Notes under the pieces: generated by a model
What the model was told of the DNA's origin: nothing
The model's database searches: none
What the model saw: the letters and a program-made list of their open reading frames with translations, nothing else
Source of the DNA: Mycobacterium sp.
GTDB lineage: Bacteria; Actinomycetota; Actinomycetes; Mycobacteriales; Mycobacteriaceae
Direction of reading: 5' to 3'
NCBI GenBank assembly: GCA_018500005.2
Contig: JAHBAP020000419.1
Span: 1 to 7,647 of the forward strand
DNA length: 7,647 nt
Made by a program: the position numbers and the translations under genes
In this document: positions 1-5,745 of the stretch, in pieces
Layout of the letters: each line of letters opens with the position of its first letter
Position numbering within the stretch: the stretch's first letter is position 1

Positions 1-73
1 CGCCGCCGCCCCCCCCCCCCCCGCGGGGGGGGCGCCCCCCGCGCCACACCCCCCCCCCCCCCCCCCCCCCCCC
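1..73. other. C/G homopolymer tract at window edge, probable assembly artefact
   Basis: This stretch is nearly all C and G. It has a C run at about 9-22, a G run at 25-32, a C run at 35-40 and a 25-base C run at 49-73, with only two A bases and no T. Nothing else in the window looks like it. Frame +2 happens to stay open through it (Ala/Pro/Gly codons), so it could be read as part of the upstream gene. Runs of this length at the very end of a sequence are typical of low-quality contig ends. I treat its bases as unreliable. Confidence 0.7.
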
Positions 74-190
74 GCCACTGCCGCGACCGCCGCCGCGTCG
101 GCCGCCGATCCCACCACCGCGGTCTTCGCGGACACCGGCCTGCCGGTCACTTCGGACGACACGTCGCGCGGCGACCCGTCGGGTTGGTGA
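2..190 (+). CDS. C-terminal fragment of a hypothetical protein (Rv3669-like, possible holin-family membrane protein)
   Basis: An open frame without a start enters from the window edge and ends at TGA 188-190. The trustworthy part is codons 74-187: an Ala/Thr-rich stretch followed by a polar tail ending in D-P-S-G-W. No domain or membrane segment is visible in what remains. From position alone, the gene before ephE in mycobacteria is Rv3669, a small membrane protein often annotated as phage-holin family, and its C-terminus as I remember it is also a disordered tail ending similarly. The codons before 74 lie in the suspect homopolymer tract, so the upstream reading is not reliable. The stop overlaps the ephE start by one base (TGATG), or by four bases if GTG 187 is used, suggesting translational coupling. 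Confidence 0.55.
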   Translation, partial: AAAPPPPAGGAPPAPHPPPPPPPPATAATAAASAADPTTAVFADTGLPVTSDDTSRGDPSGW

Positions 191-1143
191 TGACGCAGCC
201 GGATCCGTCGGTAACCCGCATAGCGGGTCCGTGGCGCCACCTTGACGTCCACGCCAACGGCATCCGGTTCCAATGCATCGAGGCACTGGCCGAGGACGAC
301 GACACTCCACCCACCGCCAAGCCGTTGGTCATTCTGCTGCACGGCTTCGCCTCGTTCTGGTGGTCCTGGCGCCACCAGTTGCGCGGGCTGTCCGGCGCCC
401 GGGTGGTCGCCGTCGATCTGCGCGGGTACGGCGGCAGCGACAAACCGCCGCGCGGCTACGACGGCTGGACCCTTGCCGGCGATACCGCCGGCCTGGTCCG
501 AGCCCTGGGGCACACCTCGGCCACCTTGGTCGGGCACGCCGACGGCGGCCTGGTGTGCTGGGCCACCGCGGTCCTGCATTCCCGGGTGGTCGACGCCATC
601 GCCCTGGTCAGTTCCCCGCATCCGATGGCCCTGCGACGGTCGGTGATCGTCAACGCCGACCAGCGTCGGGCCCTGCTACCCAGCCTGTTGCGCTACCAGA
701 TTCCACGGTGGCCGGAACGCGTGCTAACCCGCAACGACGCGGCCGAACTCCAGACCCTCGTCATCTCCCGCTCTTCGGCGAAATGGGTTGCCTCGGAGGA
801 TTTTTCGGAGGCAATGCCGCATCTGCGGCAAGCAATTCAGATTCCGTCCGCGGCGCATTCCGCGCTGGAATACCAGCGCTGGGCGGTACGAAGTCAGACC
901 CGCGGCGAGGGTAGGCGGTTCATGAAGTTGATGAACCGCCGCCTGGACCTACCGTTGCTGCACCTGCGCGGCTCGGCGGACCCCTACGTGCTGGCCGATC
1001 CGGTTGAACGGACTCGAAAGTTCGCTGCGCGCGCAGAATTCGTCGAACTCGCCGGGGTCGGGCACTACGCGCACGAGGAAGCCCCGACCGAGACCAACGG
1101 GCACCTACAGAGGTTCCTGGCTTCTACGGTGCTCAGCCGTTGA
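190..1143 (+). CDS. ephE: Alpha/beta-hydrolase, EphE (epoxide hydrolase-like)
   Basis: A 317-residue single-domain alpha/beta-hydrolase with a cap, of epoxide-hydrolase type; the family opens epoxides to diols in the cytosol. Visible from the N-terminus: an oxyanion-hole H-G-F motif at 51-53 followed by an aromatic stretch (SFWWSW), the R-G-Y-G-G-S-D-K-P motif at 79-86, the nucleophile elbow V-G-H-A-D-G-G at 114-120, an acid loop G-S-A-D-P with Asp264, and the catalytic-His segment G-H-Y-A-H-E-E with His292. The elbow is odd: canonical epoxide hydrolases read G-H-D-W-G-G, so Ala117 sits where the nucleophile Asp is expected and Asp118 is one residue later. The reaction is therefore uncertain and the name is by family and locus. 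ATG 190 is chosen; GTG 187 (GTGA overlap with the upstream stop) and TTG 184 are in frame. The 3' end overlaps marP tail to tail by 11 bp. Confidence 0.85.
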   Translation: MTQPDPSVTRIAGPWRHLDVHANGIRFQCIEALAEDDDTPPTAKPLVILLHGFASFWWSWRHQLRGLSGARVVAVDLRGYGGSDKPPRGYDGWTLAGDTAGLVRALGHTSATLVGHADGGLVCWATAVLHSRVVDAIALVSSPHPMALRRSVIVNADQRRALLPSLLRYQIPRWPERVLTRNDAAELQTLVISRSSAKWVASEDFSEAMPHLRQAIQIPSAAHSALEYQRWAVRSQTRGEGRRFMKLMNRRLDLPLLHLRGSADPYVLADPVERTRKFAARAEFVELAGVGHYAHEEAPTETNGHLQRFLASTVLSR

Positions 1144-2323
1144 CGCAGGCGCCGGTAGGCACCTTCGCCGTGTTGCCGATCTTGGCCAGTTGACGCGACA
1201 CCTCATCGGTGGTCATGACGAAACCGGTGTCGTTATCGTCGACCGCCGCCCCGAACACCACGCCGATCACCTGACCTGCCCGGTTGATCATCGGCCCCCC
1301 GGAGTTGCCTTGGCGGACAAGGCCGCGGATCGTGTAGACCTCGCGGTTGACGGTGGTGGTCTTGTAGATATCGGGTCCGCTCAGTTCGATGATCTCCCGG
1401 ACCCGTGCCGGGGTGGCCACGAAATCACCGCCGCCCGGAAATCCGAGCACGACGGCGTCGGTTCCGGTCTTGGCCGGTTCCTCCGCGAACTGCAGGGGCG
1501 GCAGGGGCAGATTCGGAACATCCAGGATCGATATGTCGGCGTTGGGGTCATAGGAGACCACCGTTGCGTCGTACTTCTTACCGTCTTCGGCTTCGACGGT
1601 CACACTGTCCGAGCCGGCCACCACGTGCGCGTTGGACATCACCCTGTTGGGGGCGATGACGAAACCGGTTCCCTCCAAGACCTTTTGGCACGCCGTGGCC
1701 ACACCGCGGATCTTGACCACACTCGCCCGGGACTTGCCGACCACCAGACTGTCGGCCAGTGAGGCGTCGGGGGCATCGACCGTCGGAGCCGGTGTACGCA
1801 ATGGCTCCAGCACGTCGGGCAGACCGGAGGTGCTCAGCAGCGCCGACATCCGCTTGGGCACCGCACGCAACCACTCCGGGGCGTACTTGTCGACCTCGGA
1901 GATGACCTTCGAGCCCTTCGCCGCCCCGGCCAGATTCGTCTGATTGGACGTGGTCAGCGGGCTGCCCAGCAGCCAGGCGGCGACAAGTACGACGACGAGT
2001 TGCAGCGCGACGCCGACCAGGGAATCGACCACCCGGACCGGACCGCTGCGGATCGAGCTGCGGACCGCACGGCCCAGCACGACGCCGGCCACCTCGCCGA
2101 CGACCACCAACGCCAGGATGAGGAACAGTGCGGTGAAGAGTTTCGCGCGCGGCGTGGAGACGAGTCCCACGACATGCGGGGCGAGCATGACCCCCGCGAT
2201 GGCACCGAGGATCACGCCGATGAACGACATTAGCGAGCCGAGCGCACCGGATCGCCAACCGGAGATGGCGGCGATCAGCGCAATGCCGATGATGGCGATG
2301 TCCAGCCATTGCGAACTCGTCAC
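1133..2323 (-). CDS. marP: MarP, membrane-anchored acid-resistance serine protease
   Basis: A 396-residue protein with an N-terminal colicin-V-production-like membrane domain and a periplasmic chymotrypsin-fold protease. Four hydrophobic helices are visible at about 6-22, 29-50, 62-84 and 102-120, then a linker to about 200. The protease domain carries the triad His233 (S-N-A-H-V-V), Asp263 (N-A-D-I-S) and Ser341 (G-N-S-G-G-P). Cys212 and Cys393 correspond to the pair that forms a regulatory disulfide in the tuberculosis enzyme (Rv3671c). Length (397 in M. tuberculosis) and motifs match closely. That enzyme is required for intrabacterial pH homeostasis in acid and processes the peptidoglycan hydrolase RipA. 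It is the last gene of the nth operon. Its GTG start (2323-2321) overlaps the Nudix stop as GTGA, indicating coupled translation. Confidence 0.95.
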   Translation of the reverse strand: MTSSQWLDIAIIGIALIAAISGWRSGALGSLMSFIGVILGAIAGVMLAPHVVGLVSTPRAKLFTALFLILALVVVGEVAGVVLGRAVRSSIRSGPVRVVDSLVGVALQLVVVLVAAWLLGSPLTTSNQTNLAGAAKGSKVISEVDKYAPEWLRAVPKRMSALLSTSGLPDVLEPLRTPAPTVDAPDASLADSLVVGKSRASVVKIRGVATACQKVLEGTGFVIAPNRVMSNAHVVAGSDSVTVEAEDGKKYDATVVSYDPNADISILDVPNLPLPPLQFAEEPAKTGTDAVVLGFPGGGDFVATPARVREIIELSGPDIYKTTTVNREVYTIRGLVRQGNSGGPMINRAGQVIGVVFGAAVDDNDTGFVMTTDEVSRQLAKIGNTAKVPTGACVNG

Positions 2324-3138
2324 ACCGGCTCCTCGTTGTCATCGGAACTACTGTCATCGGAACTACCGTCAGCGGAACTACCGTCATCAGCGCTGGTGTC
2401 GGCACGTTCGCCGACGAGCGCCATCGCTTCGTCCAACTCTCGCACGTCGCCGGTGTCCCACGGTCGCGCCCATCCGGCCGCGTCGAGCATTGCCGAGATT
2501 ACGTGACCGGTGAAACCCCACACCAACATCTCATTGAGCAGGAACGCCGGGCCGGCAAACCGCCGTTCCAGACCGGTGCGGCACACCATCAGCCGGTTGG
2601 CCGGATTGATTAACGCTCGCAACGGAACCCGCGCGACCGCCGCGGTCTCGGACTCGTTGACCACCGCGACAGGGCCGGGGTCGGGTGAATACGCCAGCAC
2701 CGGGACGACGTGAAACCCCGAAGGCGGGATGAACATCCGATCCAGGGTGGCCAGTGGAAGCAGGCGGTCGGGGTCGACCCCGGTCTCCTCGTTGGCCTCG
2801 CGCAGCGCGGTGAAAACGGGGCCCGAATCACCGGGATCGGCCGCACCACCGGGGAAGGCGGCCTGACCGGCGTGATGACGCAGGGTTCCGGCCCGGACCG
2901 TGAGTAACAGGTCGGCGTGATCGGGAACCCGCCCAGGCGGATGTTCGGCGTGCGGGCCGGAGAACAGCACCAGCACCGCGGCTTCCCTCGATGATGCCGT
3001 ACCCGCGCCGGCCAGCGCGGCGAGAATCTCGGGCGGCACCCGGCGCCGGTAGGCCTCGGGCACCCGGTCGAGGTTGTCCACGAGTGGGGCCAACCAGGGC
3101 GGCCGCGCATCTGGCCGGAGCGGGTGAGGCTGGCTCAC
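2320..3138 (-). CDS. Nudix hydrolase, NudL/CoA-diphosphatase-like
   Basis: A 272-residue cytosolic Nudix protein. The core motif is at about 97-121: F-P-G-G-A-A-D, then R-E-A-N-E-E-T-G-V (113-121), whose Glu residues bind the catalytic metal. It is preceded by L-L-T-V-R then L-R-H-H-A-G-Q (79-92). That extension (LLTxRxxxLRxHxGQ before FPGG) is characteristic of the CoA pyrophosphohydrolase branch (E. coli NudL/YeaB, NUDT7/8), so cleavage of CoA or a related nucleotide is the likely activity; substrate is inferred. The first Glu of the classic Nudix box is replaced by Ser105, as tolerated in this branch. Residues from about 247 form a low-complexity Asp/Ser tail encoded by 15-bp repeats. It corresponds to Rv3672c. 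Its GTG start overlaps the thioredoxin stop by 4 bp, and its own stop overlaps the marP start by 4 bp. Confidence 0.88.
   Translation of the reverse strand: MSQPHPLRPDARPPWLAPLVDNLDRVPEAYRRRVPPEILAALAGAGTASSREAAVLVLFSGPHAEHPPGRVPDHADLLLTVRAGTLRHHAGQAAFPGGAADPGDSGPVFTALREANEETGVDPDRLLPLATLDRMFIPPSGFHVVPVLAYSPDPGPVAVVNESETAAVARVPLRALINPANRLMVCRTGLERRFAGPAFLLNEMLVWGFTGHVISAMLDAAGWARPWDTGDVRELDEAMALVGERADTSADDGSSADGSSDDSSSDDNEEPV
2338..2382. repeat. Three tandem 15-bp repeats inside the Nudix gene tail
   Basis: The plus strand shows three copies of a 15-base unit, GTCATCGGAACTACC with one mismatch in the first and third copies, at 2338-2352, 2353-2367 and 2368-2382. A partial copy begins at 2383 (GTCATCAG). 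Read on the coding (minus) strand, each unit gives a pentapeptide of the form [G/S]-S-S-[A/D]-D, so copy-number change would keep the frame. It encodes most of the acidic Ser/Asp C-terminal tail of the Nudix protein, just before the Nudix-marP junction. Confidence 0.85.
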
Positions 3139-3767
3139 CGCAGAACCGCATCCACCGCGGCTGCGACCTCATCGGCGCTGGTGAACGGCTGTGGCAGCAC
3201 CCGGGCAACGCTACCGTCCCGGCGCAGCACCACGGTGGCGGGCATGACATTCGGCACATTGAGGGCAGCGGCGATGCTGCGCCGGCCGTCCTGCAATACC
3301 GGCAGGCGGACCCCCAGTTCGGCCATCCGGATCAGCGCCGCCGTTTCGTTCTCGTCCTGGTGCACGGTGATCACCTCGACCGCATCTCCGACGCGGCGCT
3401 GGTAGTCCTGCAGGGCGGGCAGCTCGTCGGCGCAGGGGGCGCACCAGTACGCCCACAGGTTGAGGACGACGGTGCGGTCCGCCACGATGGCGGCAACATC
3501 CACCTCGGAACCGTCCGCGGCGCACTCCACCACGACGTCACGCAGCTTCTGCGGGCCCGGACCCGGTCCACCGATCGGGCACGGCGGTAAATCGGCGCGC
3601 TGTCGTGGGCCGGCCAGCGCCTCGGGGGTGTCGGCATCTCGATGGCTGCGCTGAGCCGGGGCGGTCGCCGTCGGTGACGTGGCCGGCCGATCGGGGAGCT
3701 CCAGCGCCAGTGCCACCGCCAGCGCCCCGAGAATGGCGAGAACCGCCAGCGTCCAGCGGGTCTGCAT
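3135..3767 (-). CDS. Membrane-anchored thioredoxin-like protein (TlpA/ResA type)
   Basis: A 210-residue extracytoplasmic thiol-disulfide protein. Residues 5-22 form a hydrophobic signal-anchor after M-Q-T-R-W, followed by a Pro/Ala-rich linker to about 60. The thioredoxin fold runs from about 85 to 210, with the active-site W-C-A-P-C at 108-112 and the cis-proline loop V-M-P-A-T at 174-178 (Pro176). Two further cysteines, Cys63 and Cys82, lie before the fold and could form a second disulfide. By motif and place it corresponds to Rv3673c. It probably reduces or exchanges disulfides in envelope proteins; MarP, two genes downstream, carries a periplasmic Cys pair, but a partnership is only inference. 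The ATG start lies 3 bp after the nth stop; the stop overlaps the Nudix GTG by 4 bp. Confidence 0.9.
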   Translation of the reverse strand: MQTRWTLAVLAILGALAVALALELPDRPATSPTATAPAQRSHRDADTPEALAGPRQRADLPPCPIGGPGPGPQKLRDVVVECAADGSEVDVAAIVADRTVVLNLWAYWCAPCADELPALQDYQRRVGDAVEVITVHQDENETAALIRMAELGVRLPVLQDGRRSIAAALNVPNVMPATVVLRRDGSVARVLPQPFTSADEVAAAVDAVLR

Positions 3768-3770
3768 CGG

Positions 3771-4526
3771 CTACAACCCCGCCAGCGCCAGCAGGTGTTC
3801 GGTCTCCGGGCCTTTGACGAGTTCGGCGGCCAGCAGCGGGTCGGTGGGTCCGGTGCCGTAGGACGGACAGTCCTTCGCCAGGACGCAGACTCCGCAAGCG
3901 GGCTTGCGGGCGTGACAGACCCGGCGGCCGTGGAAGATGACCCGGTGGCTCAGCAGGGTCCACTGGCTGCGCTCGATGAGGGCGCCGACAGCGTGTTCGA
4001 CCTTGACCGGATCGGTTTCGGCGGTCCACCGCCATCTCCGCGCCAGCCGGCCGAAATGGGTGTCGACGGTAATGCCGGGGATATCGAAGGCGTTTCCCAG
4101 AATGACGTTCGCGGTCTTGCGGCCCACTCCCGGCAGCGTCACCAACTCTTCGATGCTGCCGGGCACCTCGCCGCCGAATCGCGCCTCGAGCTCCTCGCCG
4201 AGTCTGATCAGCGAGTTGGCCTTATTGCGGAAAAAGCCGGTGGGACGGATCAGTTCCTCGAGCTCGGCACGGTTGGCCCGGGCGTAATCGGCAGCGGTGC
4301 GGTACCTGGCGAATAACGCCGGCGTGGTCAGGTTGACCCGCTTGTCGGTGCTCTGCGCCGACAGGATGGTGGCGACGGTGAGTTCCAGGGGGTTGGTGAA
4401 ATCGAGTTCGCAATACACATGCGGAAAGGCGACCGCCAGTGCCCGATTCATCCGGCGGGCCCGTCGCACCAGACCGAGATGGGTTTCGGCATCCCATTTC
4501 GCATTCCTGGCTTGCGGTGCCTGCAC
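3771..4526 (-). CDS. nth: Endonuclease III (DNA glycosylase/AP lyase)
   Basis: A 251-residue base-excision-repair enzyme that removes oxidised pyrimidines and cuts at the abasic site by beta-elimination. Features in order: I-L-S-A-Q-S-T-D (54-61) of the first domain; the helix-hairpin-helix L-P-G-V-G-R-K-T-A (131-139) containing the Schiff-base lysine Lys137; V-D-T-H (154-157) with catalytic Asp155; and the iron-sulfur loop with cysteines 204, 211, 214 and 220, spacing C-x6-C-x2-C-x5-C, which binds a [4Fe-4S] cluster. All key residues are intact and the length matches the mycobacterial family. The GTG start at 4526-4524 is supported by a TACCCT -10 box exactly six bases upstream, implying a leaderless message. 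It is the first gene of the nth-thioredoxin-Nudix-marP operon; a stop and 3 bp separate it from the next gene. Confidence 0.95.
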   Translation of the reverse strand: MQAPQARNAKWDAETHLGLVRRARRMNRALAVAFPHVYCELDFTNPLELTVATILSAQSTDKRVNLTTPALFARYRTAADYARANRAELEELIRPTGFFRNKANSLIRLGEELEARFGGEVPGSIEELVTLPGVGRKTANVILGNAFDIPGITVDTHFGRLARRWRWTAETDPVKVEHAVGALIERSQWTLLSHRVIFHGRRVCHARKPACGVCVLAKDCPSYGTGPTDPLLAAELVKGPETEHLLALAGL

Positions 4527-4538
4527 GCTGCCAGGGTA
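4527..4538 (-). promoter_or_regulatory. Predicted leaderless promoter of the nth operon (-10 TACCCT)
   Basis: On the minus strand, TACCCT (4538-4533) fits the actinobacterial -10 pattern TANNNT. It is followed by six bases (GGCAGC) and then the GTG start of nth. This places the expected transcription start on the G of GTG at 4526. There is no Shine-Dalgarno sequence before the GTG and no clear -35 element. Inferred from sequence geometry. Confidence 0.5.
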
Positions 4539-4593
4539 CTGACCGCCGACAGACCGGTGGCATTTCGTGATCCCGATGAGACGTTGTGCCGGT

Positions 4594-4606
4594 TAACTTC
4601 CCCGCT
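4594..4606 (+). promoter_or_regulatory. Predicted leaderless promoter of the small membrane protein gene (-10 TAACTT)
   Basis: TAACTT at 4594-4599 fits TANNNT and is followed by seven bases before ATG 4607. The expected start, a purine 6-7 nt after the box, is the A of that ATG. No Shine-Dalgarno sequence precedes the ATG. This also argues against the in-frame upstream GTG at 4586, which would lie before the promoter. Confidence 0.45.
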
Positions 4607-4885
4607 ATGTCCTGGTTGGTGGCCGTCAGCTTTCCGGTGCTGCTGATGCTGTGCGCAGTCGGAATGCTTCGTATCGAGACTCTGCTGCACGGCGACCGCT
4701 CCTCGGCCGCCAACCTGGTCGCTCAACTCGAACGGGCAGCCCGCGCCGCCGGTCAGAAAGCCGCCGAGCGGACCGCAGGTGAATTGTCCGCCGCCAAACC
4801 GCTGACCCGGTTCGATCCGCTCTTGCTGATCGACGAACCAGGTCTGCCTACCCGGCCGAATCCGGTGTTTCAGCCCTCGGGCTAG
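4607..4885 (+). CDS. Small single-pass membrane protein, Rv3675-like, function unknown
   Basis: A 92-residue protein of unknown function. Residues 2-21 are strongly hydrophobic (S-W-L-V-A-V-S-F-P-V-L-L-M-L-C) and form one membrane helix or signal-anchor. They are followed by an Ala/Arg/Glu-rich amphipathic stretch (about 34-62) that could be helical, and a Pro-rich tail. I see no enzymatic motif. The position between divergent nth and crp matches Rv3675, annotated only as a possible membrane protein. The ATG at 4607 is preferred over GTG 4586, since it starts directly at the hydrophobic segment and has a TAACTT -10 box seven bases upstream. The 100-bp gap to crp contains an apparent separate crp promoter, so co-transcription is not assured. 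Confidence 0.75.
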   Translation: MSWLVAVSFPVLLMLCAVGMLRIETLLHGDRSSAANLVAQLERAARAAGQKAAERTAGELSAAKPLTRFDPLLLIDEPGLPTRPNPVFQPSG

Positions 4886-4901
4886 GCCAATTCTGTGTAG
4901 C

Positions 4902-4936
4902 GTGACAGGTCACCGAGACTGACTAAGCATTAAGCT
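4902..4936 (+). promoter_or_regulatory. Candidate crp promoter/operator region
   Basis: The gap before crp contains an inverted repeat, GTGAC-AG-GTCAC (4902-4913), and a candidate -10 box TAAGCT (4931-4936, fits TANNNT), giving an expected start near 4943 and a leader of roughly 40 nt. The inverted repeat resembles the arms of the mycobacterial Crp site (TGTGA-N6-TCACA), but its GTGA and TCAC arms are four bases apart rather than six, so binding by Crp itself is doubtful. GTCACCGA also recurs 50 bp downstream (4909-4916 and 4959-4966). Confidence 0.3.
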
Positions 4937-4973
4937 CGGTGGTACGCGCACGTTCTAAGTCACCGATGAGTTA

Positions 4974-4980
4974 AGAGGGG
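4974..4980 (+). promoter_or_regulatory. Ribosome binding site of crp
   Basis: AGAGGGG lies five bases before the GTG start at 4986 and is a purine-rich Shine-Dalgarno sequence. It fixes the GTG as the crp start and marks crp as a leadered message, unlike the neighbouring genes. Confidence 0.65.
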
Positions 4981-4985
4981 CCGAC

Positions 4986-5660
4986 GTGGACGAGATCCTG
5001 GCCAGGGCCGGAATCTTCCAAGGGGTGGATCCCACCGCGGTTTCCGCGCTGACCAAGCAGTTGCAGCCAGTCGACTTCCCGCGCGGCCACACCGTCTTCA
5101 ACGAGGGCGAGCCGGGCGACCGGCTCTACATCATCATGTCCGGGAAGGTGAAGATCGGCCGTCGCTCCCCCGACGGTCGGGAGAACCTGCTGACGATCAT
5201 GGGTCCATCCGACATGTTCGGCGAGCTGTCGATCTTCGACCCCGGGCCGCGGACCTCAAGCGCTACCACGATCACCGAGGTGCGGGCGGTGTCGATGGAC
5301 CGCGACGCCCTCAAGGCCTGGATCTCGGATCGTCCGGAGATCGCCGAGCAGTTGCTGCGGGTGTTGGCTCGGCGACTGCGCCGGACCAACAACAACCTGG
5401 CGGACCTGATTTTCACCGACGTTCCGGGCCGAGTGGCCAAGCAGCTGCTGCAGCTCGCGCAGCGCTTCGGCACCCAGGAGGGCGGCGCCATGCGCGTCAC
5501 CCATGACCTCACCCAGGAGGAGATCGCTCAGCTCGTCGGGGCGTCTCGGGAGACCGTCAACAAGGCACTGGCAGACTTCGCCCACCGCGGCTGGATCCGG
5601 CTCGAAGGCAAGAGCGTACTGATCTGCGACTCCGAGCGCCTGGCCCGCCGAGCGCGGTAA
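4986..5660 (+). CDS. crp: Crp, cAMP receptor protein (CRP/FNR family global regulator)
   Basis: A 224-residue dimeric transcription factor, the same length as M. tuberculosis Rv3676, where it binds cAMP and controls many genes including rpfA and whiB1. Residues about 10-115 are the cyclic-nucleotide domain, with the phosphate-binding cassette F-G-E-L-S-I-F (78-84) and R-T-S-S-A (89-93): Glu80 and Arg89 are the expected ribose and phosphate contacts. A long dimerisation helix follows (about 115-142). The C-terminal winged helix-turn-helix includes [11 protein letters not shown] (175-185) and the recognition helix S-R-E-T-V-N-K-A-L (187-195), with Arg188, Glu189 and Lys193 suited to GTGA/TCAC half-sites. 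The GTG start is supported by AGAGGGG upstream. All key residues are present, so it should be functional. Its TAA lies in a short hairpin. Confidence 0.96.
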   Translation: MDEILARAGIFQGVDPTAVSALTKQLQPVDFPRGHTVFNEGEPGDRLYIIMSGKVKIGRRSPDGRENLLTIMGPSDMFGELSIFDPGPRTSSATTITEVRAVSMDRDALKAWISDRPEIAEQLLRVLARRLRRTNNNLADLIFTDVPGRVAKQLLQLAQRFGTQEGGAMRVTHDLTQEEIAQLVGASRETVNKALADFAHRGWIRLEGKSVLICDSERLARRAR

Positions 5661-5668
5661 CACCGCGC
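5652..5668 (+). terminator. Short hairpin at the crp stop codon
   Basis: GCGCGGT (5652-5658) and ACCGCGC (5662-5668) form a perfect 7-bp stem with a 3-base loop (AAC), straddling the crp TAA. An alternative perfect 12-bp palindrome, CACCGCGCGGTG, sits at 5661-5672. No T-tract follows, so if it terminates it is of the non-canonical type discussed for mycobacteria. Confidence 0.3.
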
Positions 5669-5709
5669 GGTGACGCCTGCGCGGTAGTGCCCCCGCAGCT
5701 CGCGTTTTG

Positions 5710-5745
5710 TCTGCGCCAGTCCTCACTCACGGAGGAGGGCGCAGA
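5710..5745. terminator. Strong hairpin between convergent crp and MBL genes, candidate bidirectional terminator
   Basis: TCTGCGCC (5710-5717) pairs with GGCGCAGA (5738-5745). After a small internal bulge, TCCTC (5720-5724) pairs with GAGGA (5732-5736), closing a 7-base loop. That is 13 base pairs in a 36-base element. The MBL stop codon (5729-5727) lies in the loop. It sits exactly where two convergent transcripts meet. No U-tract follows on either strand, so intrinsic termination is inference. Confidence 0.45.

Noticed and set aside
1004..1762. Plus-strand 252-codon frame overlapping the ephE end and marP
   Set aside because: Composition is that of a high-GC antisense shadow (His/Asp/Arg/Gly-rich), with no motif; marP on the other strand is unambiguous.
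2338..2390. CRISPR-like repeat array
   Set aside because: The units are directly abutting 15-mers with no spacers and encode a peptide repeat in frame.
1578..2405. Minus-strand 275-codon frame inside marP and the Nudix tail
   Set aside because: Arg-rich shadow of marP, beginning in the 15-bp repeats; no family resemblance.
4586..4606. GTG 4586 as start of the small membrane protein
   Set aside because: It would add seven residues encoded across the TAACTT box and lacks a ribosome binding site; ATG 4607 starts directly at the membrane helix.
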